Part shown: in pieces, positions 42,431-54,582 of the stretch | How the letters are laid out: every line of letters begins with the position of its first letter | Numbering within the stretch: position 1 is the first letter of the stretch | Assembly (NCBI GenBank): GCA_963920635.1 | Contig: OY987305.1 | Location: 26,560,876 to 26,624,875, forward strand | Direction of reading: 5' to 3' | Origin: Pseudeuparius sepicola | Lineage: Eukaryota > Arthropoda > Insecta > Coleoptera > Anthribidae | DNA length: 64,000 nt | Notes under the pieces: generated by a model | The model's input: only the letters and a program-made list of their open reading frames with translations | Database searches by the model: none | Told to the model about the DNA's origin: nothing | Program-made: the position numbers and the translations under genes

Positions 42431-42854
42431 TATACTAGGTCGCATTATGGCCTAGGTAGTATAAGCAATTCCAATTTTTGGGGATCAAAGGCCAATAAAA
42501 GTGTCGAGTACATTTTTCGCACTTATTGGCAAATCCTACTCTCACATCCACGAAGGTTGACCTTTTTAAAGTAAAAAACCGTGTGATCCCCGGGCAATGC
42601 AGAAATACACAGTGTGTCCTAAATTTAACTTTGACACCTCTGTATCACCAGGATTCTTTAGCAATTTTTTCAAAATTTGGTGTAGGTAGAGGAAGCATCT
42701 AATTTCTGAACAAATATTTATCTTTACTATCTCTAAAATTTGGGGCACATTTTCGGGAAAAATATATTGGGGACAATTTTATACCAAATGAAAGGTCACA
42801 TGTTTCCAGCGACCAGATATCCTGATATCTATCTACACAATAATATTTAACCGC
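42431..42854. other. Unassigned interval between mariner and LINE array
   Basis: AT-rich to average composition, part of the giant element's interior or another insert. An ACAGTGTGTCCTAAATTTAA stretch at 42609 resembles foldback ends. Nothing coding supported. Confidence 0.3.
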
Positions 42855-44190
42855 ATTATTATTATTATCGACTTAGCCAAAAGGCATTCGCACTCCCTCT
42901 ACGGGGAACATTCACTCAGATCCCGGGTATCCCGGAGACCATAAGGATCTGGCTCGGACGAGACCCTTGCCATGTTATCGGGCCTTAGATGATATTGATG
43001 TTGTCGGACGTTCCTGCATTCCCCATGAATTTCCTGACGGTTCGGGCTGTCGCAAGTAGTACCGCTTTCTGCATGGACCTGTAAAGACTATCAGTTAGAC
43101 CCAGCTCTTTTATGTTTCTCAGCAAACTTTTTGGCATAACACCAGTTGTTGACACGATAATTGGAATCGTCTTGACGTTTTCCATTTCCCATTGCCTTCT
43201 AATTCGTTCTTCTAAGTCTCTGTACTTCGCGATCTTCTCGACTTGCTTCACACGCAGGTTGTTGTTGTTCGGGATGGCCACATCAATCAGAGTTGTCTTC
43301 CTAGAAATTTTATCAACTATTATAAGGTCCGGTCTGTTATAGGCAACTCGTTGATCTGTCAGAACTGTACGATCCCAGTACATCTTGTAGTTGCTGTTCT
43401 CAAGAACAGGCTCCGGTGTGTAGCTGTAATATGGGACCCTCTCTGCCTGCACAAGTAGCAGTTTTTCCCCCAGTTCCTGGTGCAAGATCTTGGCAACAGA
43501 ATCGTGTCGTTCCTTATATTCCGTTGATGCGAACATCTGACATCCTCCTGTTATGTCCTGGATTGTTTCTGAAGTTGGGCACCCGTATCTGCATCTGTCA
43601 TCCACTACCGATGCATCTCCTACAATGAATTTTAGGTAGTTGCGAGTTGGTATAACCTGATCTTGTATGGCCAGTAAGAAGCCTTCCGTCTCGGGGAACA
43701 TTCTTCCCGAGGTCAGCCAGTAGTTCGACGCTAACTTGTCGACATGTTCCTGGTTGACCTCATTAGGATGCCTCCCGTGCAGCGGCTTCTCCAACCACCT
43801 CTGTAGTGTATCGTTGTCGGTTCGGTGGTGATTTTGATGCTCGTGTTCCGTCAGACGTAGCGGTGTTGAGACGTCTGCTCCGCATATAGCTTTATGTAGT
43901 GTGGAGCTGTTGGCCTGTCTCTGGAAATAATTACGCAGATTAATTATTTGTTGGTCCAATTGCTTGCTGAGGTCTGCCAATCCTCTTCCTCCTAGTTGAC
44001 GTGGCAGAGTAGTTCTTTCTACGGCGCTACGGGGATGATGTTTATGAGCTTTTGTCAGTAGTGTCCTAACTTTTCGCTGCAGGTTGTTGATGTCCGTGTT
44101 GGTCCAATTCACTATTCCAAACGAATAGCTGAGTACAGAGCACGCATACGTGTTCAGGGCCTTAAACAAATTATTATTATTATTATTATA
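42855..44190 (-). mobile_element. R4/Dong-like LINE copy 1 (3' part only)
   Basis: Carries the C-terminal ~390 residues from FKALNTYACSVLSYSFGIVN to the stop near 42985 and the 3' tail (ending ...GGCTAAGTCG on the minus strand), bordered by (ATT)n at 42855-42868. Includes the CRYGCPTSETIQ...C zinc motif and the endonuclease RPDLIIVDKI...LIDVAIP. The frame reads on through the (TTA)n at 44171-44190 into the next copy's tail, which is chance. 5'-truncated. Confidence 0.85.
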
Positions 44191-45513
44191 TCGACTTAGC
44201 CAAAAGGCATTCGCACTCCCTCTACGGGGAACATTCACTCAGATCCCGGGTATCCCGGATACCATAAGGATCTGGCTCGGACGAGACCCTTGCCATGTTA
44301 TCGGGCCCTAGGTGACATTGATGTTGTCGGACGTTCCCGCACTCCCCATGAATCTCCTGACGGTTCGGGCTGTCGCAAGTAGTACCGCTTTCTGCATGGA
44401 CCTGTAAAGACTATCAGTTAGACCCAGCTCTTTTATGTTTCTCAGAAAACTTTTTGGTATAACACCAGTTGTTGACACGATAATTGGAATCGTCTTGACG
44501 TTTTCCATTTCCCATTGCCTTCTAATTCGTTCTTCTAAGTCTCTGTACTTCGCGATCTTCTCGACTTGCTTCACACGCAGGTTGTTGTTGTTCGGGATAA
44601 CCACATCAATCAGAGTTGTCCTCCTAGAAATTTTATCAACTATTATAAGGTCCGGTCTGTTATGGGCAACTCGTTGATCTGTCAGAACTGTACGATCCCA
44701 ATACATCTTGTAGTTGCTGTTCTCAAGAACAGGCTCCGGTGTGTAGCTGTAATATGGGACCCTCTCTGCCTGCACAAGCAGCAGTTTTTCCGCCAGTTCC
44801 TGGTGCAAGATCTTGGAAACCGAATCGTGTCGTTCCTTATATTCCGTTGATGCGAACATCTGACATCCTCCTGTTATGTGCTGGATTGTTTCTGAAGTTG
44901 GGCACCCGTATCTGCATCTGTCATCCACTACCGATGCATCTCCTACAATGAATTTTAGGTAGTTGCGAGTTGGTAAAACCTGATCTTGTATGCCCAGTAA
45001 GAAGCCTTCCGTCTCGGGGAACATTCTTCCCGAGGTCAGCCAGTAGTTCGACGCTAACTTGTCGACATGTTCCTGGTTGACCTCATTAGGATGCCTCCCG
45101 TGCAGCGGCTTCTCCAACCACCTCTGTAGTGTATCGTTGTCGGTTCGGTGGTGATTTTGATGCTCGTGTTCCGTCAGACGTAGCGGTGTTGAGACGTCTG
45201 CTCCGCATATAGCTTTATGTAGTGTGGAGCTGTTGGCCTGTCTCTGGAAATAATTACGCAGATTAATTATTTGTTGGTCCAATTGCTTGCTGAGGTCTGC
45301 CAATCCTCTTCCTCCTAGTTGACGTGGCAGAGTAGTTCTTTCTACGGCGCTACGGGGATGATGTTTATGAGCTTTTGTCAGTAGTGTCCTAACTTTTCGC
45401 TGCAGGTTGTTGATGTCCGTGTTGGTCCAATTCACTATTCCAAACGAATAGCTGAGTACAGAGCACGCATACGTGTTCAGGGCCTTAAACAAATTATTAT
45501 TATTATTATTATA
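44191..45513 (-). mobile_element. R4/Dong-like LINE copy 2 (3' part only)
   Basis: Same content and the same 5' truncation point (...CCTTAAACAAA next to TTA repeats) as copy 1, with a period of exactly 1,323 bp between equivalent positions of copies 1, 2 and 3. It is nearly identical to the matching part of copy 3, less so to copy 1. Shared truncation points to duplication of a unit, not separate insertions. Confidence 0.85.
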
Positions 45514-47002
45514 TCGACTTAGCCAAAAGGCATTCGCACTCCCTCTACGGGGAACATTCACTCAGATCCCGGGTATCCCGGATACCATAAGGATCTGGCT
45601 CGGACGAGACCCTTGCCATGTTATCGGGCCCTAGGTGACATTGATGTTGTCGGACGTTCCCGCACTCCCCATGAATCTCCTGACGGTTCGGGCTGTCGCA
45701 AGTAGTACCGCTTTCTGCATGGACCTGTAAAGACTATCAGTTAGACCCAGCTCTTTTATGTTTCTCAGAAAACTTTTTGGTATAACACCAGTTGTTGACA
45801 CGATAATTGGAATCGTCTTGACGTTTTCCATTTCCCATTGCCTTCTAATTCGTTCTTCTAAGTCTCTGTACTTCGCGATCTTCTCGACTTGCTTCACACG
45901 CAGGTTGTTGTTGTTCGGGATAACCACATCAATCAGAGTTGTCCTCCTAGAAATTTTATCAACTATTATAAGGTCCGGTCTGTTATGGGCAACTCGTTGA
46001 TCTGTCAGAACTGTACGATCCCAATACATCTTGTAGTTGCTGTTCTCAAGAACAGGCTCCGGTGTGTAGCTGTAATATGGGACCCTCTCTGCCTGCACAA
46101 GCAGCAGTTTTTCCGCCAGTTCCTGGTGCAAGATCTTGGAAACCGAATCGTGTCGTTCCTTATATTCCGTTGATGCGAACATCTGACATCCTCCTGTTAT
46201 GTGCTGGATTGTTTCTGAAGTTGGGCACCCGTATCTGCATCTGTCATCCACTACCGATGCATCTCCTACAATGAATTTTAGGTAGTTGCGAGTTGGTAAA
46301 ACCTGATCTTGTATGCCCAGTAAGAAGCCTTCCGTCTCGGGGAACATTCTTCCCGAGGTCAGCCAGTAGTTCGACGCTAACTTGTCGACATGTTCCTGGT
46401 TGACCTCATTAGGATGCCTCCCGTGCAGCGGCTTCTCCAACCACCTCTGTAGTGTATCGTTGTCGGTTCGGTGGTGATTTTGATGCTCGTGTTCCGTCAG
46501 ACGTAGCGGTGTTGAGACGTCTGCTCCGCATATAGCTTTATGTAGTGTGGAGCTGTTGGCCTGTCTCTGGAAATAATTACGCAGATTTATTATTTGTTGG
46601 TCCAATTGCTTGCTGAGGTCTGCCAATCCTCTTCCTCCTAGTTGACGTGGCAGAGTAGTTCTTTCTACGACGCTACGGGGATGATGTTTATGAGCTTTTG
46701 TCAGTAGTGTCCTAACTTTTCGCTGCAGGTTGTTGATGTCCGTGTTGGTCCAATTCACTATTCCAAACGAATAGCTGAGTACAGAGCACGCATACGTGTT
46801 CAGGGCCTTAAACAAATTCCTGCTGTTAAGATCAGTTCGCACTACTTGTCTTACTCTCTTGATGAATTCATTCCTTAAATCGAGCTTCATTGTTCGATGG
46901 TCTATCCTTTGAGCTTGTTTCATCCCGAGATACTTGTATGTATCTTCCATGCTCATTGCTTCGATCTCCTGGCCGTATTATTATTGTTATTATTATTATT
47001 AT
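45514..47002 (-). mobile_element. R4/Dong-like LINE copy 3 (3' part)
   Basis: Extends about 150 bp further 5' than copies 1 and 2, to SMEDTYKYLGMKQAQRIDHR; truncated at 46975 in GGCCG next to (TTA)n. An open run of 441 codons (45631-46956) contains the RT thumb/linker, zinc motif and endonuclease. RT catalytic part is absent, so it is not autonomous. Confidence 0.85.
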
Positions 47003-48496
47003 CTCGACTTAGCCAAAAGGCATTCGCACTCCCTCTACGGGGAACATTCACTCAGATCCCGGGTATCCCGGATACCAAAAGGATCTGGCTCGGACGAGAC
47101 CCTTGCCATGTTATCGGGCCTTAGGTGACATTGATGTTGTTGGACGTTCCTGCACTCCCCATGAATTTCCTGACGGTTCGGGCTGTCGCAAGTAGTACCG
47201 CTTTCTGCATGGACCTGTAAAGACTATCAGTTAGACCCAGCTCCTTGATGTTTCTCAGCAAACTTTTTGGTATAACACCAGTTGCTGACATGATGATTGG
47301 AATCGTCTGGACGTTCTCCATTTCCCATTGCCTTCTAATTCGTTCTTCTAAATCTCTGTACTTCGCGATCTTCTCGACTTGCTTCACACGCAGGTTGTTG
47401 TTGTTCGGGATGGCCACATCAATCAGAGTTGTCTGCCTAGAAATTTTCTCAACTATTATAAGGTCCGGTCTGTTATGGGCAACTCGTTGATCTGTCAGAA
47501 CTGTACGATCCCAGTACATCTTGTAGTTGCTGTTCTCGAGAACAGGCTCAGGTGTGTAGTTGTAATATGGGACCCTCTCTGCCTGCACAAGCAGCAGCTT
47601 TTCCGCCAGTTCCTGGTGCAAGATCTTGGCAACCGAATCGTGCCGTTCCTTATATTCCGTTGATGCGAACATCTGACATCCTCCTGTTATGTGCTGGATT
47701 GTTTCTGAAGTTGGGCACCCGTATCTGCATCTGTCATCCACTACCGATGCATCTCCTACAATGAATTTTAGGTAGTTGCGAGTTGGTATAACCTGATCTT
47801 GTATGGCCAGTAGGAAGCCTTCAGTCTCGGGGAACATTCGTCCCGAGGTCAGCCAATAGTTCGACGCTAACTTGTCGACATGTTCCTGGTTAACCTCATT
47901 AGGATGCCTCCCGTGCAGCGGCTTCCCCAACCACCTCTGTAGTTTATCGTTGTCGGTTCGGTGGTGATTTTGACGCTCGTGTTCCGTCAGACGTAGCGGT
48001 GTTGAGACGTCTGCTCCGCATATAGCCCTATGTAGTGTGGAGCTGTTGGCCTGCCTGTAGAAATAATTACGCAGATTTAATATTTGTTGGTCCAATTGCT
48101 TGCTGAGATCTGCCAATCCTCTTCCTCTTAGTTGACGTGGCAGAGTTGTTCTTTCTACGGCGCTACGGGGATGATGTTTATGAGCTTTTGTCAGTAGTGT
48201 CCTAACTTTTCGTTGCAGGTTGTTGATGTCCGTGTTGGTCCAATTCACTATTCCGAACGAATAGCTGAGTACAGAGCACGCATACGTGTTCAGGGCCTTA
48301 AACAAATTCCTGCTGTTAAGATCAGTTCGCACTACTTGTCTTACTCTCTTGATGAATTCATTCGTTAAATCAGTCTTCATTGTTCGATGGTCTATCCTTT
48401 GAGCTTGTTTCATCCCGAGATACTTGTATGTATCTCCCTTGCTCATTGCTTCGATCTCCTGGCCGTCCTGGCCCTTATTATTATTACTATTATTAT
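47003..48496 (-). mobile_element. R4/Dong-like LINE copy 4 (3' part)
   Basis: Open run 47121-48545, where codons before GQDGQEIEAMSKGDTYKYLG are translated (TTA)n and the neighbouring copy's tail. Truncated at 48474. It has its own substitutions (for example PRQLRGRGLAD, VEKISRQTT) and groups with copies 5 and 6 more than with 1-3. Confidence 0.85.
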
Positions 48497-51400
48497 CTCG
48501 ACTTAGCCAAAAGGCATTCGCACTCCCTCTACGGGGAACATTCACTCAGATCCCGGGTATCCCGGATACCAAAAGGATCTGGCTCGGACGAGACCCTTGC
48601 CATGTTATCGGGCCTTAGGTGACATTGATGTTGTTGGACGTTCCTGCACTCCCCATGAATTTCCTGACGGTTCGGGCTGTCGCAAGTAGTACCGCTTTCT
48701 GCATGGACCTGTAAAGACTATCAGTTAGACCCAGCTCCTTGATGTTTCTCAGCAAACTTTTTGGTATAACACCAGTTGTTGACATGATGATTGGAATCGT
48801 CGGGACGTTCTCCATTTCCCATTGCCTTCTAATTCGTTCTTCTAAATCTCTGTACTTCGCGATCTTCTCGACTTGCTTCACACGCAGGTTGTTGTTGTTC
48901 GGGATGGCCACATCAATCAGAGTTGTCTGCCTAGAAATTTTATCAACTATTATAAGGTCCGGTCTGTTATGGGCAACTCGTTGTTCTGTCAGAACTGTAC
49001 TATCCCAGTACATCTTGTAGTTGCTGTTCTCAAGAACAGGCTCAGGTGTGTAGTTGTAATATGGGACCCTCTCTGCCTGCACAAGCAGCAGCTTTTCCGC
49101 CAGTTCCTGGTGCAAGATCTTGGCAACCGAATCGTGTCGTTCCTTATATTCCGTTGATGCGAACATCTGACATCCTCCTGTTATGTGCTGGATTGTTTCT
49201 GAAGTTGGGCACCCGTATCTGCATCTGTCATCCACTACCGATGCATCTCCTACAATGAATTTTAGGTAGTTGCGAGTTGGTATAACCTGATCTTGTATGG
49301 CCAGTAGGAAGCCTTCCGTCTCGGGGAACATTCGTCCCGAGGTCAGCCAATAGTTCGACGCTAACTTGTCGACATGTTCCTGGTCAACCTCATTAGGATG
49401 CCTCCCGTGCAGCGGCTTCCCCAACCACCTCTGTAGTTTATCGTTGTCGGTTCGGTGGTGATTTTGATGCTCGTGTTCCGTCAGACGTAGCGGTGTTGAG
49501 ACGTCTGCTTCGCATATAGCCCTATGTAGTGTGGAGCTGTTGGCCTGCCTGTAGAAATAATTACGCAGATTTAATATTTGTTGGTCCAATTGCTTGCTGA
49601 GATCTGCCAATCCCCTTCCTCCTAGTTGACGTGGCAGAGTTGTTCTTTCTACGGCGCTACGGGGATGATGTTTGTGAGCTTTTGTCAGTAGTGTCCTAAC
49701 TTTTCGTTGCAGGTTGTTGATGTCCGTGTTGGTCCAATTCACTATTCCGAACGAATAGCTGAGTACAGAGCACGCATACGTGTTCAGGGCCTTAAACAAA
49801 TTCCTGCTGTTAAGATCAGTTCGCACTACTTGTCTTACTCTCTTGATGAATTCATTCGTTAAATCAGTCTTCATTGTTCGATGGCCTATCCTTTGAGCTT
49901 GTTTCATCCCGAGATACTTGTATGTATCTCCCTTGCTCATTGCTTCGATCTCCTGGCCGTCCTGCATCTCGTGTGCGCTTTGTTCGAGCTTTCCCCGGAT
50001 GATATTAAGGGTGCGGCAGTTGTCCAGTCCAAACAGCATTCCGATGTCCCTGGAGAACTCCTCTACAATTTTAAGCATTTGCGTTAGTTGGTTTTTGGTT
50101 GCGGCGATCAGTTTTAAATCATCCATATATAATAGGTGATTCAACTTGATCGCTTCTGCGTTGTTGCTTTTGATAGCGAAGCCGTATTTTGTAGAGTTCA
50201 ACCGATGTGATAGAGGGTTCATCGCCATGCAGAACCACAGTGGACTGAGTGAATCTCCTTGGAAAATCCCTTTTCGGATGTTGACTGTGTCGGTCTCGAT
50301 GTTACTGTCTGCGGTTCTGAGTTGTATCTTAGTGCGCCAGGTTGTCATAACGTGTTCTAAAAAGGAAACTGTATGACGATCTATTTTATACAGCTTTAAG
50401 ATACCTGTGAGCCAGTCGTGAGGTACGGAATCAAATGCTTTTTTGTAGTCCACATAAGCCATGTGGAGGTTTCGTTGCTTGGAATGAGCCTGGTTGCAGA
50501 TGACAGAGTCTATGATGAGTTGCTCTTTGCATCCCATTGCGCCCTTCGAGCAGCCCTTCTGCTGCATTGCAATGATGTTGTTCCGCTCGCAGTGAGCATA
50601 TATTCGCTGCGTAAGGCAAGATGTGATTATCTTGTACAGCGTAGGCAAGCAGGTTATTGGGCGGTACTTGGCAGGGTTATCCGTATTCCGCTGGTCTTTT
50701 GGTAACAGGTAGGTTGCACCATGTGTAAGAAACAATGGCATTTTCAGAGGATCGAGCAAGACTTTATTAATTAAGGTAGTTATCTGTTCATGCGTGCACC
50801 ACAACTTCTTAATCCAATAATTTTGGAGATGATCTGGACCTGGTGCCTTCCAGTTGTGGGAATTCTTGATGACATCGGAGACCTCAGCGGTTGTGAATTG
50901 CTCGTGTTGCATCTGGCTATAGTTCCGGCCCATCTCGCGTTCTTCGCTGATCCAGCTTGCACTGACATTGTATGGACCTGGTGTGGCAAGTTGATTTCTC
51001 CAGAAACCGTCGACCTGTTCTCTGCTAGGGTAACTCGCATTTGTGGCATCGGCGCTAGAATTAAAAGCACGGTAGAAACCCTTTTCTGATCGTTCAAAGA
51101 GTTTGTTGTCTCGTTTCCTGTTGTTACTAGCCTTGTATCTCCTCAGACGCCCTGCGAAAACAGAAAGTTTTTGTTTTAATGTGTCAAGACATTGTTGAGC
51201 AGTGATGTTCGCGGGGTCATGCCGAGAATGCATTTGGGTGCGGCTCATTATTGCCTGCACCGCCCTCTGGATCCTTCTAGTTCTAACTCCTCTGATATAT
51301 TCCGTCACTTGTCCTATGTCTTTACGGAGACTCTCGATCTTCCGATTTAGTCGCATTTCCCATTGAGCCATTCGTGGTTCTGGTCTTGCACGATTCAACT

Positions 51401-52126
51401 CTTGGGCCGTTCGGATCTTGGCACCCATTATAGTGGTGACTGCCGTTGCGGCACAGTAGATTAACATGTGCATACGTTCTAATGTTGGTGTCACTGAAAC
51501 ATAGTTTGGTAAAATTCGTGTGTTCATAAGATCGAGTACGATCGCAAGTTTCCTGGAAGAATTTAATCTTGGTAGCGGTGGCCTGCTCAGTGGGTCTGTG
51601 CCTTCGTATCGCAATACTGCCTGTCTCATATGTGCGTTTAAGCCTTCAAAATGTTCTTCGTTAACCGATTCCAGACTCTCGGTTGTTGGTTCTACCGTTT
51701 CGGCTTCTAGTTGTTGTCCAGGCGCTTGAAGTTCCCCATTGTTGTTGTTGTCATCTATGTCTATGTGTTCGCCGTGGATCTCTAGCTCAACTTCCCGTTT
51801 GATAGCGTTAAGTCGCGTTTCTGGAATTCGGTTATTTCTTAGAATAGTTCGATACTGATCTGACACTCGTTGTTCAGACACTTGCATGTGTGGAAACTCC
51901 CTGCAGAACTCAGCATGCAGTTGTTGTCGGTAGCCGATCATCTATTGTCCTAAGTTTGTCACCCTGTAAAAAATACGCATAATCGATTCATTCATGGACA
52001 CAGTCCATTTCATGCGTCGTCGTTGTAATCCCGCCTCTGTGAACGCTGGCTGAAGTTCCCGCGCAGCACCTTCGGTGGGTGGAACCCTAGTTCTCGTTTG
52101 GCTCCCATGTTGTAGATGTTCGTGTT
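48497..52126 (-). mobile_element. R4/Dong-like LINE copy 5 (nearly full length)
   Basis: 5'-truncated in the ORF's N-terminal region at 52126 (CGTGTT, where copy 6 continues), followed by ATTACGTAC and a long (TAT)n at 52135-52201. Contains the long open frame described next plus the 3' tail. On the 5' side of that frame the reading is interrupted by one stop codon (TAG at 51942-51944) where copy 6 has GAG. Confidence 0.88.
48615..51941 (-). CDS. LINE polyprotein: RT plus restriction-like endonuclease (R4/Dong-like)
   Basis: 1,108 open codons; the ancestral frame continues upstream beyond a TAG, so this ATG is not the original start. N-terminal residues 1-40 are the end of a Myb/SANT-like DNA-binding region (EFCREFPHMQVSEQRVSDQY). 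RT lies at ~360-700: WKAPGPDHLQNYW, YLLPKDQRNTDNPAKYRPIT, QQKGCSKGAMGCKEQL, motif A AYVDYKKAFDSV (D498), motif B GIFQGDSLSPLWF (558-570), motif C LLYMDDLKLI (605-608). Then a CCHC-type finger (C907, C911, H919, C924) and PD-(D/E)xK endonuclease with RPDLIIVDK (993-1001) and TLIDVAIP (D1010). The protein nicks target DNA and primes reverse transcription there. R2/R4-group elements share this single-ORF layout; the TTA target favours R4/Dong. Confidence 0.88.
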   Translation of the reverse strand: MIGYRQQLHAEFCREFPHMQVSEQRVSDQYRTILRNNRIPETRLNAIKREVELEIHGEHIDIDDNNNNGELQAPGQQLEAETVEPTTESLESVNEEHFEGLNAHMRQAVLRYEGTDPLSRPPLPRLNSSRKLAIVLDLMNTRILPNYVSVTPTLERMHMLIYCAATAVTTIMGAKIRTAQELNRARPEPRMAQWEMRLNRKIESLRKDIGQVTEYIRGVRTRRIQRAVQAIMSRTQMHSRHDPANITAQQCLDTLKQKLSVFAGRLRRYKASNNRKRDNKLFERSEKGFYRAFNSSADATNASYPSREQVDGFWRNQLATPGPYNVSASWISEEREMGRNYSQMQHEQFTTAEVSDVIKNSHNWKAPGPDHLQNYWIKKLWCTHEQITTLINKVLLDPLKMPLFLTHGATYLLPKDQRNTDNPAKYRPITCLPTLYKIITSCLTQRIYAHCERNNIIAMQQKGCSKGAMGCKEQLIIDSVICNQAHSKQRNLHMAYVDYKKAFDSVPHDWLTGILKLYKIDRHTVSFLEHVMTTWRTKIQLRTADSNIETDTVNIRKGIFQGDSLSPLWFCMAMNPLSHRLNSTKYGFAIKSNNAEAIKLNHLLYMDDLKLIAATKNQLTQMLKIVEEFSRDIGMLFGLDNCRTLNIIRGKLEQSAHEMQDGQEIEAMSKGDTYKYLGMKQAQRIGHRTMKTDLTNEFIKRVRQVVRTDLNSRNLFKALNTYACSVLSYSFGIVNWTNTDINNLQRKVRTLLTKAHKHHPRSAVERTTLPRQLGGRGLADLSKQLDQQILNLRNYFYRQANSSTLHRAICEADVSTPLRLTEHEHQNHHRTDNDKLQRWLGKPLHGRHPNEVDQEHVDKLASNYWLTSGRMFPETEGFLLAIQDQVIPTRNYLKFIVGDASVVDDRCRYGCPTSETIQHITGGCQMFASTEYKERHDSVAKILHQELAEKLLLVQAERVPYYNYTPEPVLENSNYKMYWDSTVLTEQRVAHNRPDLIIVDKISRQTTLIDVAIPNNNNLRVKQVEKIAKYRDLEERIRRQWEMENVPTIPIIMSTTGVIPKSLLRNIKELGLTDSLYRSMQKAVLLATARTVRKFMGSAGTSNNINVT

Positions 52127-52134
52127 ATTACGTA

Positions 52135-52201
52135 CTATTATTATTATTATTATTACTATTACTATTATTATTACTATTATTACTACTATTACTATTATTA
52201 T
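52135..52201. repeat. Long (TTA)n/(TAC) tract between LINE copies 5 and 6
   Basis: About 67 bp of TAT/TAC trinucleotides, the largest of the trinucleotide tracts that separate the LINE copies (others at 42855, 44171, 45494, 46976, 48475, 58466). Confidence 0.95.
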
Positions 52202-52319
52202 CTCGACTTAGCCAAAAGGCATTCGCACTCCCTCTACGGGGAACATTCACTCAGATCCCGGGCATCCCGGATACCAAAAGGATCTGGCTCGGACGAGACC
52301 CTTGCCATGTTATCGGGCC

Positions 52320-54582
52320 TTAGGTGACATTGATGTTGTTGGACGATCCTGCATTCCCCATGAATTTCCTGACGGTTCGGGCTGTCGCAAGTAGTACCGC
52401 TTTCTGCATGGACCTGTAAAGACTATCAGTTAGATTCAGCTCCTTGATGTTTCTCAGCAAACTTTTTGGTATAACACCAGTTGTTGACATGATGATTGGA
52501 ATCGTCTGGACGTTCTCCATTTCCCATTGCCTTCTAATTCGTTCTTCTAAGTCTCTGTACTTCGCGATCTTCTCGACTTGCTTCACACGCAGGTTGTTGT
52601 TGTTCGGGATGGCCACATCAATCAGAGTTGTCTTCCTAGAAATTTTATCAACTATTATAAGGTCCGGTCTGTTATGGGCAACTCGTTGATCAGTCAGAAC
52701 TGTACGATCCCAGTACATCTTGTAGTTGCTGTTCTCAAGAACAGGCTCAGGTGTGTAGTTGTAATATGGGACCCTTTCTGTCTGCACAAGCAGCAGCTTT
52801 TCCGCCAGTTCCCGGTGCAAGATCTTGGCAACCGAATCGTGTCGTTCCTTATATTCCGTTGATGCGAACATCTGACATCCTCCTGTTATGTGCTGGATTG
52901 TTTCTGAAGTTGGGCACCCGTATCTGCATCTGTCATCCACCACCGATGCATCTCCTACAATGAATTTTAGGTAGTTGCGAGTTGGTATAACCTGATCTTG
53001 TATGGCCAGTAGGAAGCCTTCCGTCTCGGGGAACATTCGTCCCGAGGTCAGCCAATAGTTCGACGCTAACTTGTCGACATGTTCCTGGTTAACCTCATTA
53101 GGATGTCTCCCGTGCAGCGGCTTCCCCAACCACCTCTGTAGTTTATCGTTGTCGGTTCGGTGGTGATTTTGACGCTCGTGTTCCGTCAGACGTAGCGGTG
53201 TTGAGACGTCTGCTCCGCATATAGCCCTATGTAGTGTGGAGCTGTTGGCCTGCCTGTAGAAATAATTACGCAGATTTAATATTTGTTGGTCCAATTGCTT
53301 GCTGAGATCTGCCAATCCTCTTCCTCCTAGTTGACGTGGCAGAGTTGTTCTTTCTACGGCGCTACGGGGATGATGTTTATGAGCTTTTGTCAGTAGTGTC
53401 CTAACTTTTCGTTGCAGGTTGTTGATGTCCGTGTTGGTCCAATTCACTATTCCGAACGAATAGCTGAGTACAGAGCACGCATACGTGTTCAGGGCCTTAA
53501 ACAAATTCCTGCTGTTAAGATCAGTTCGCACTACTTGTCTTACTCTCTTGATGAATTCATTCGTTAAATCAGTCTTCATTGTTCGATGGTCTATCCTTTG
53601 AGCTTGTTTCATCCCGAGATACTTGTATGTATCTCCCTTGCTCATTGCTTCGATCTCCTGGCCGTCCTGCATCTCGTGTGCGCTTTGTTCGAGCTTTCCC
53701 CGGATGATATTAAGGGTGCGGCACTTGTCCAGTCCAAACAGCATTCCGATGTCCCTGGAGAACTCCTCTACAATTTTAAGCATTTGCGTTAGTTGGTTTT
53801 TGGTTGCGGCGATCAGTTTTAAATCATCCATATATAATAGGTGATTCAACTTGATCGCTTCTGCGTTGTTGCTTTTGATAGCGAAGCCATATTTTGTAGA
53901 GTTCAACCGATGTGATAGAGGGTTCATCGCCATGCAGAACCACAGTGGACTGAGTGAATCTCCTTGGAAAATCCCTCTTCGGATGTTGATTGTGTCGGTC
54001 TCGATGTTACTGTTTGCGGTTCTGAGTTGTATCTTAGTGCGCCAGGTTGTCATAACGTGTTCTAAAAAGGAAACTGTATGATGATCTATTTTATACAGCT
54101 TTAAGATACCTGTGAGCCAGTCGTGAGGTACGGAATCAAATGCTTTTTTGTAGTCCACATAAGCCATGTGGAGGTTTCGTTGCTTGGAATGAGCCTGGTT
54201 GCAGATGACAGAGTCTATGATGAGTTGCTCTTTGCATCCCATTGCGCCCTTCGAGCAGCCCTTCTGCTGCATTGCAATGATGTTGTTCCGCTCGCAGTGA
54301 GCATATATTCGCTGCGTAAGGCAAGATGTGATTATCTTGTAAAGCGTAGGCAAGCAGGTTATTGGGCGGTACTTGGCAGGGTTATCCGTATTCCGCTGGT
54401 CTTTTGGTAACAGGTAAGTTGCACCCTGTGTAAGAAACAATGGCATTTTCAGAGGATCGAGCAAGACTTCATTAATTAAGGTAGTTATTTGTTCATGCGT
54501 GCACCACAACTTCTTAATCCAATAATTTTGGAGATGATCTGGACCTGGTGCCTTACAGTTGTGGGAATTCTTGATGACATCG
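52320..54582 (-). pseudogene. LINE copy 6 polyprotein, C-terminal piece
   Basis: Continuation of the split gene. From the first ATG (54509, MWCTHEQITTLINEVLL) 729 codons are open and include RT motifs A (YVDYKKAFDSV), B (GIFQGDSLSPLWF) and C (YMDD), the CCHC finger and PD..D endonuclease, all intact and very similar to copy 5. It lacks the N-terminal third because of the insertion at 54583. Copies 5 and 6 differ at few positions, indicating recent activity of this family. Confidence 0.85.

Noticed and set aside
43112..43628. Plus-strand frames of 70-95 codons recurring in every LINE copy
   Set aside because: Antisense shadows of the LINE coding sequence; identical in each copy for that reason.
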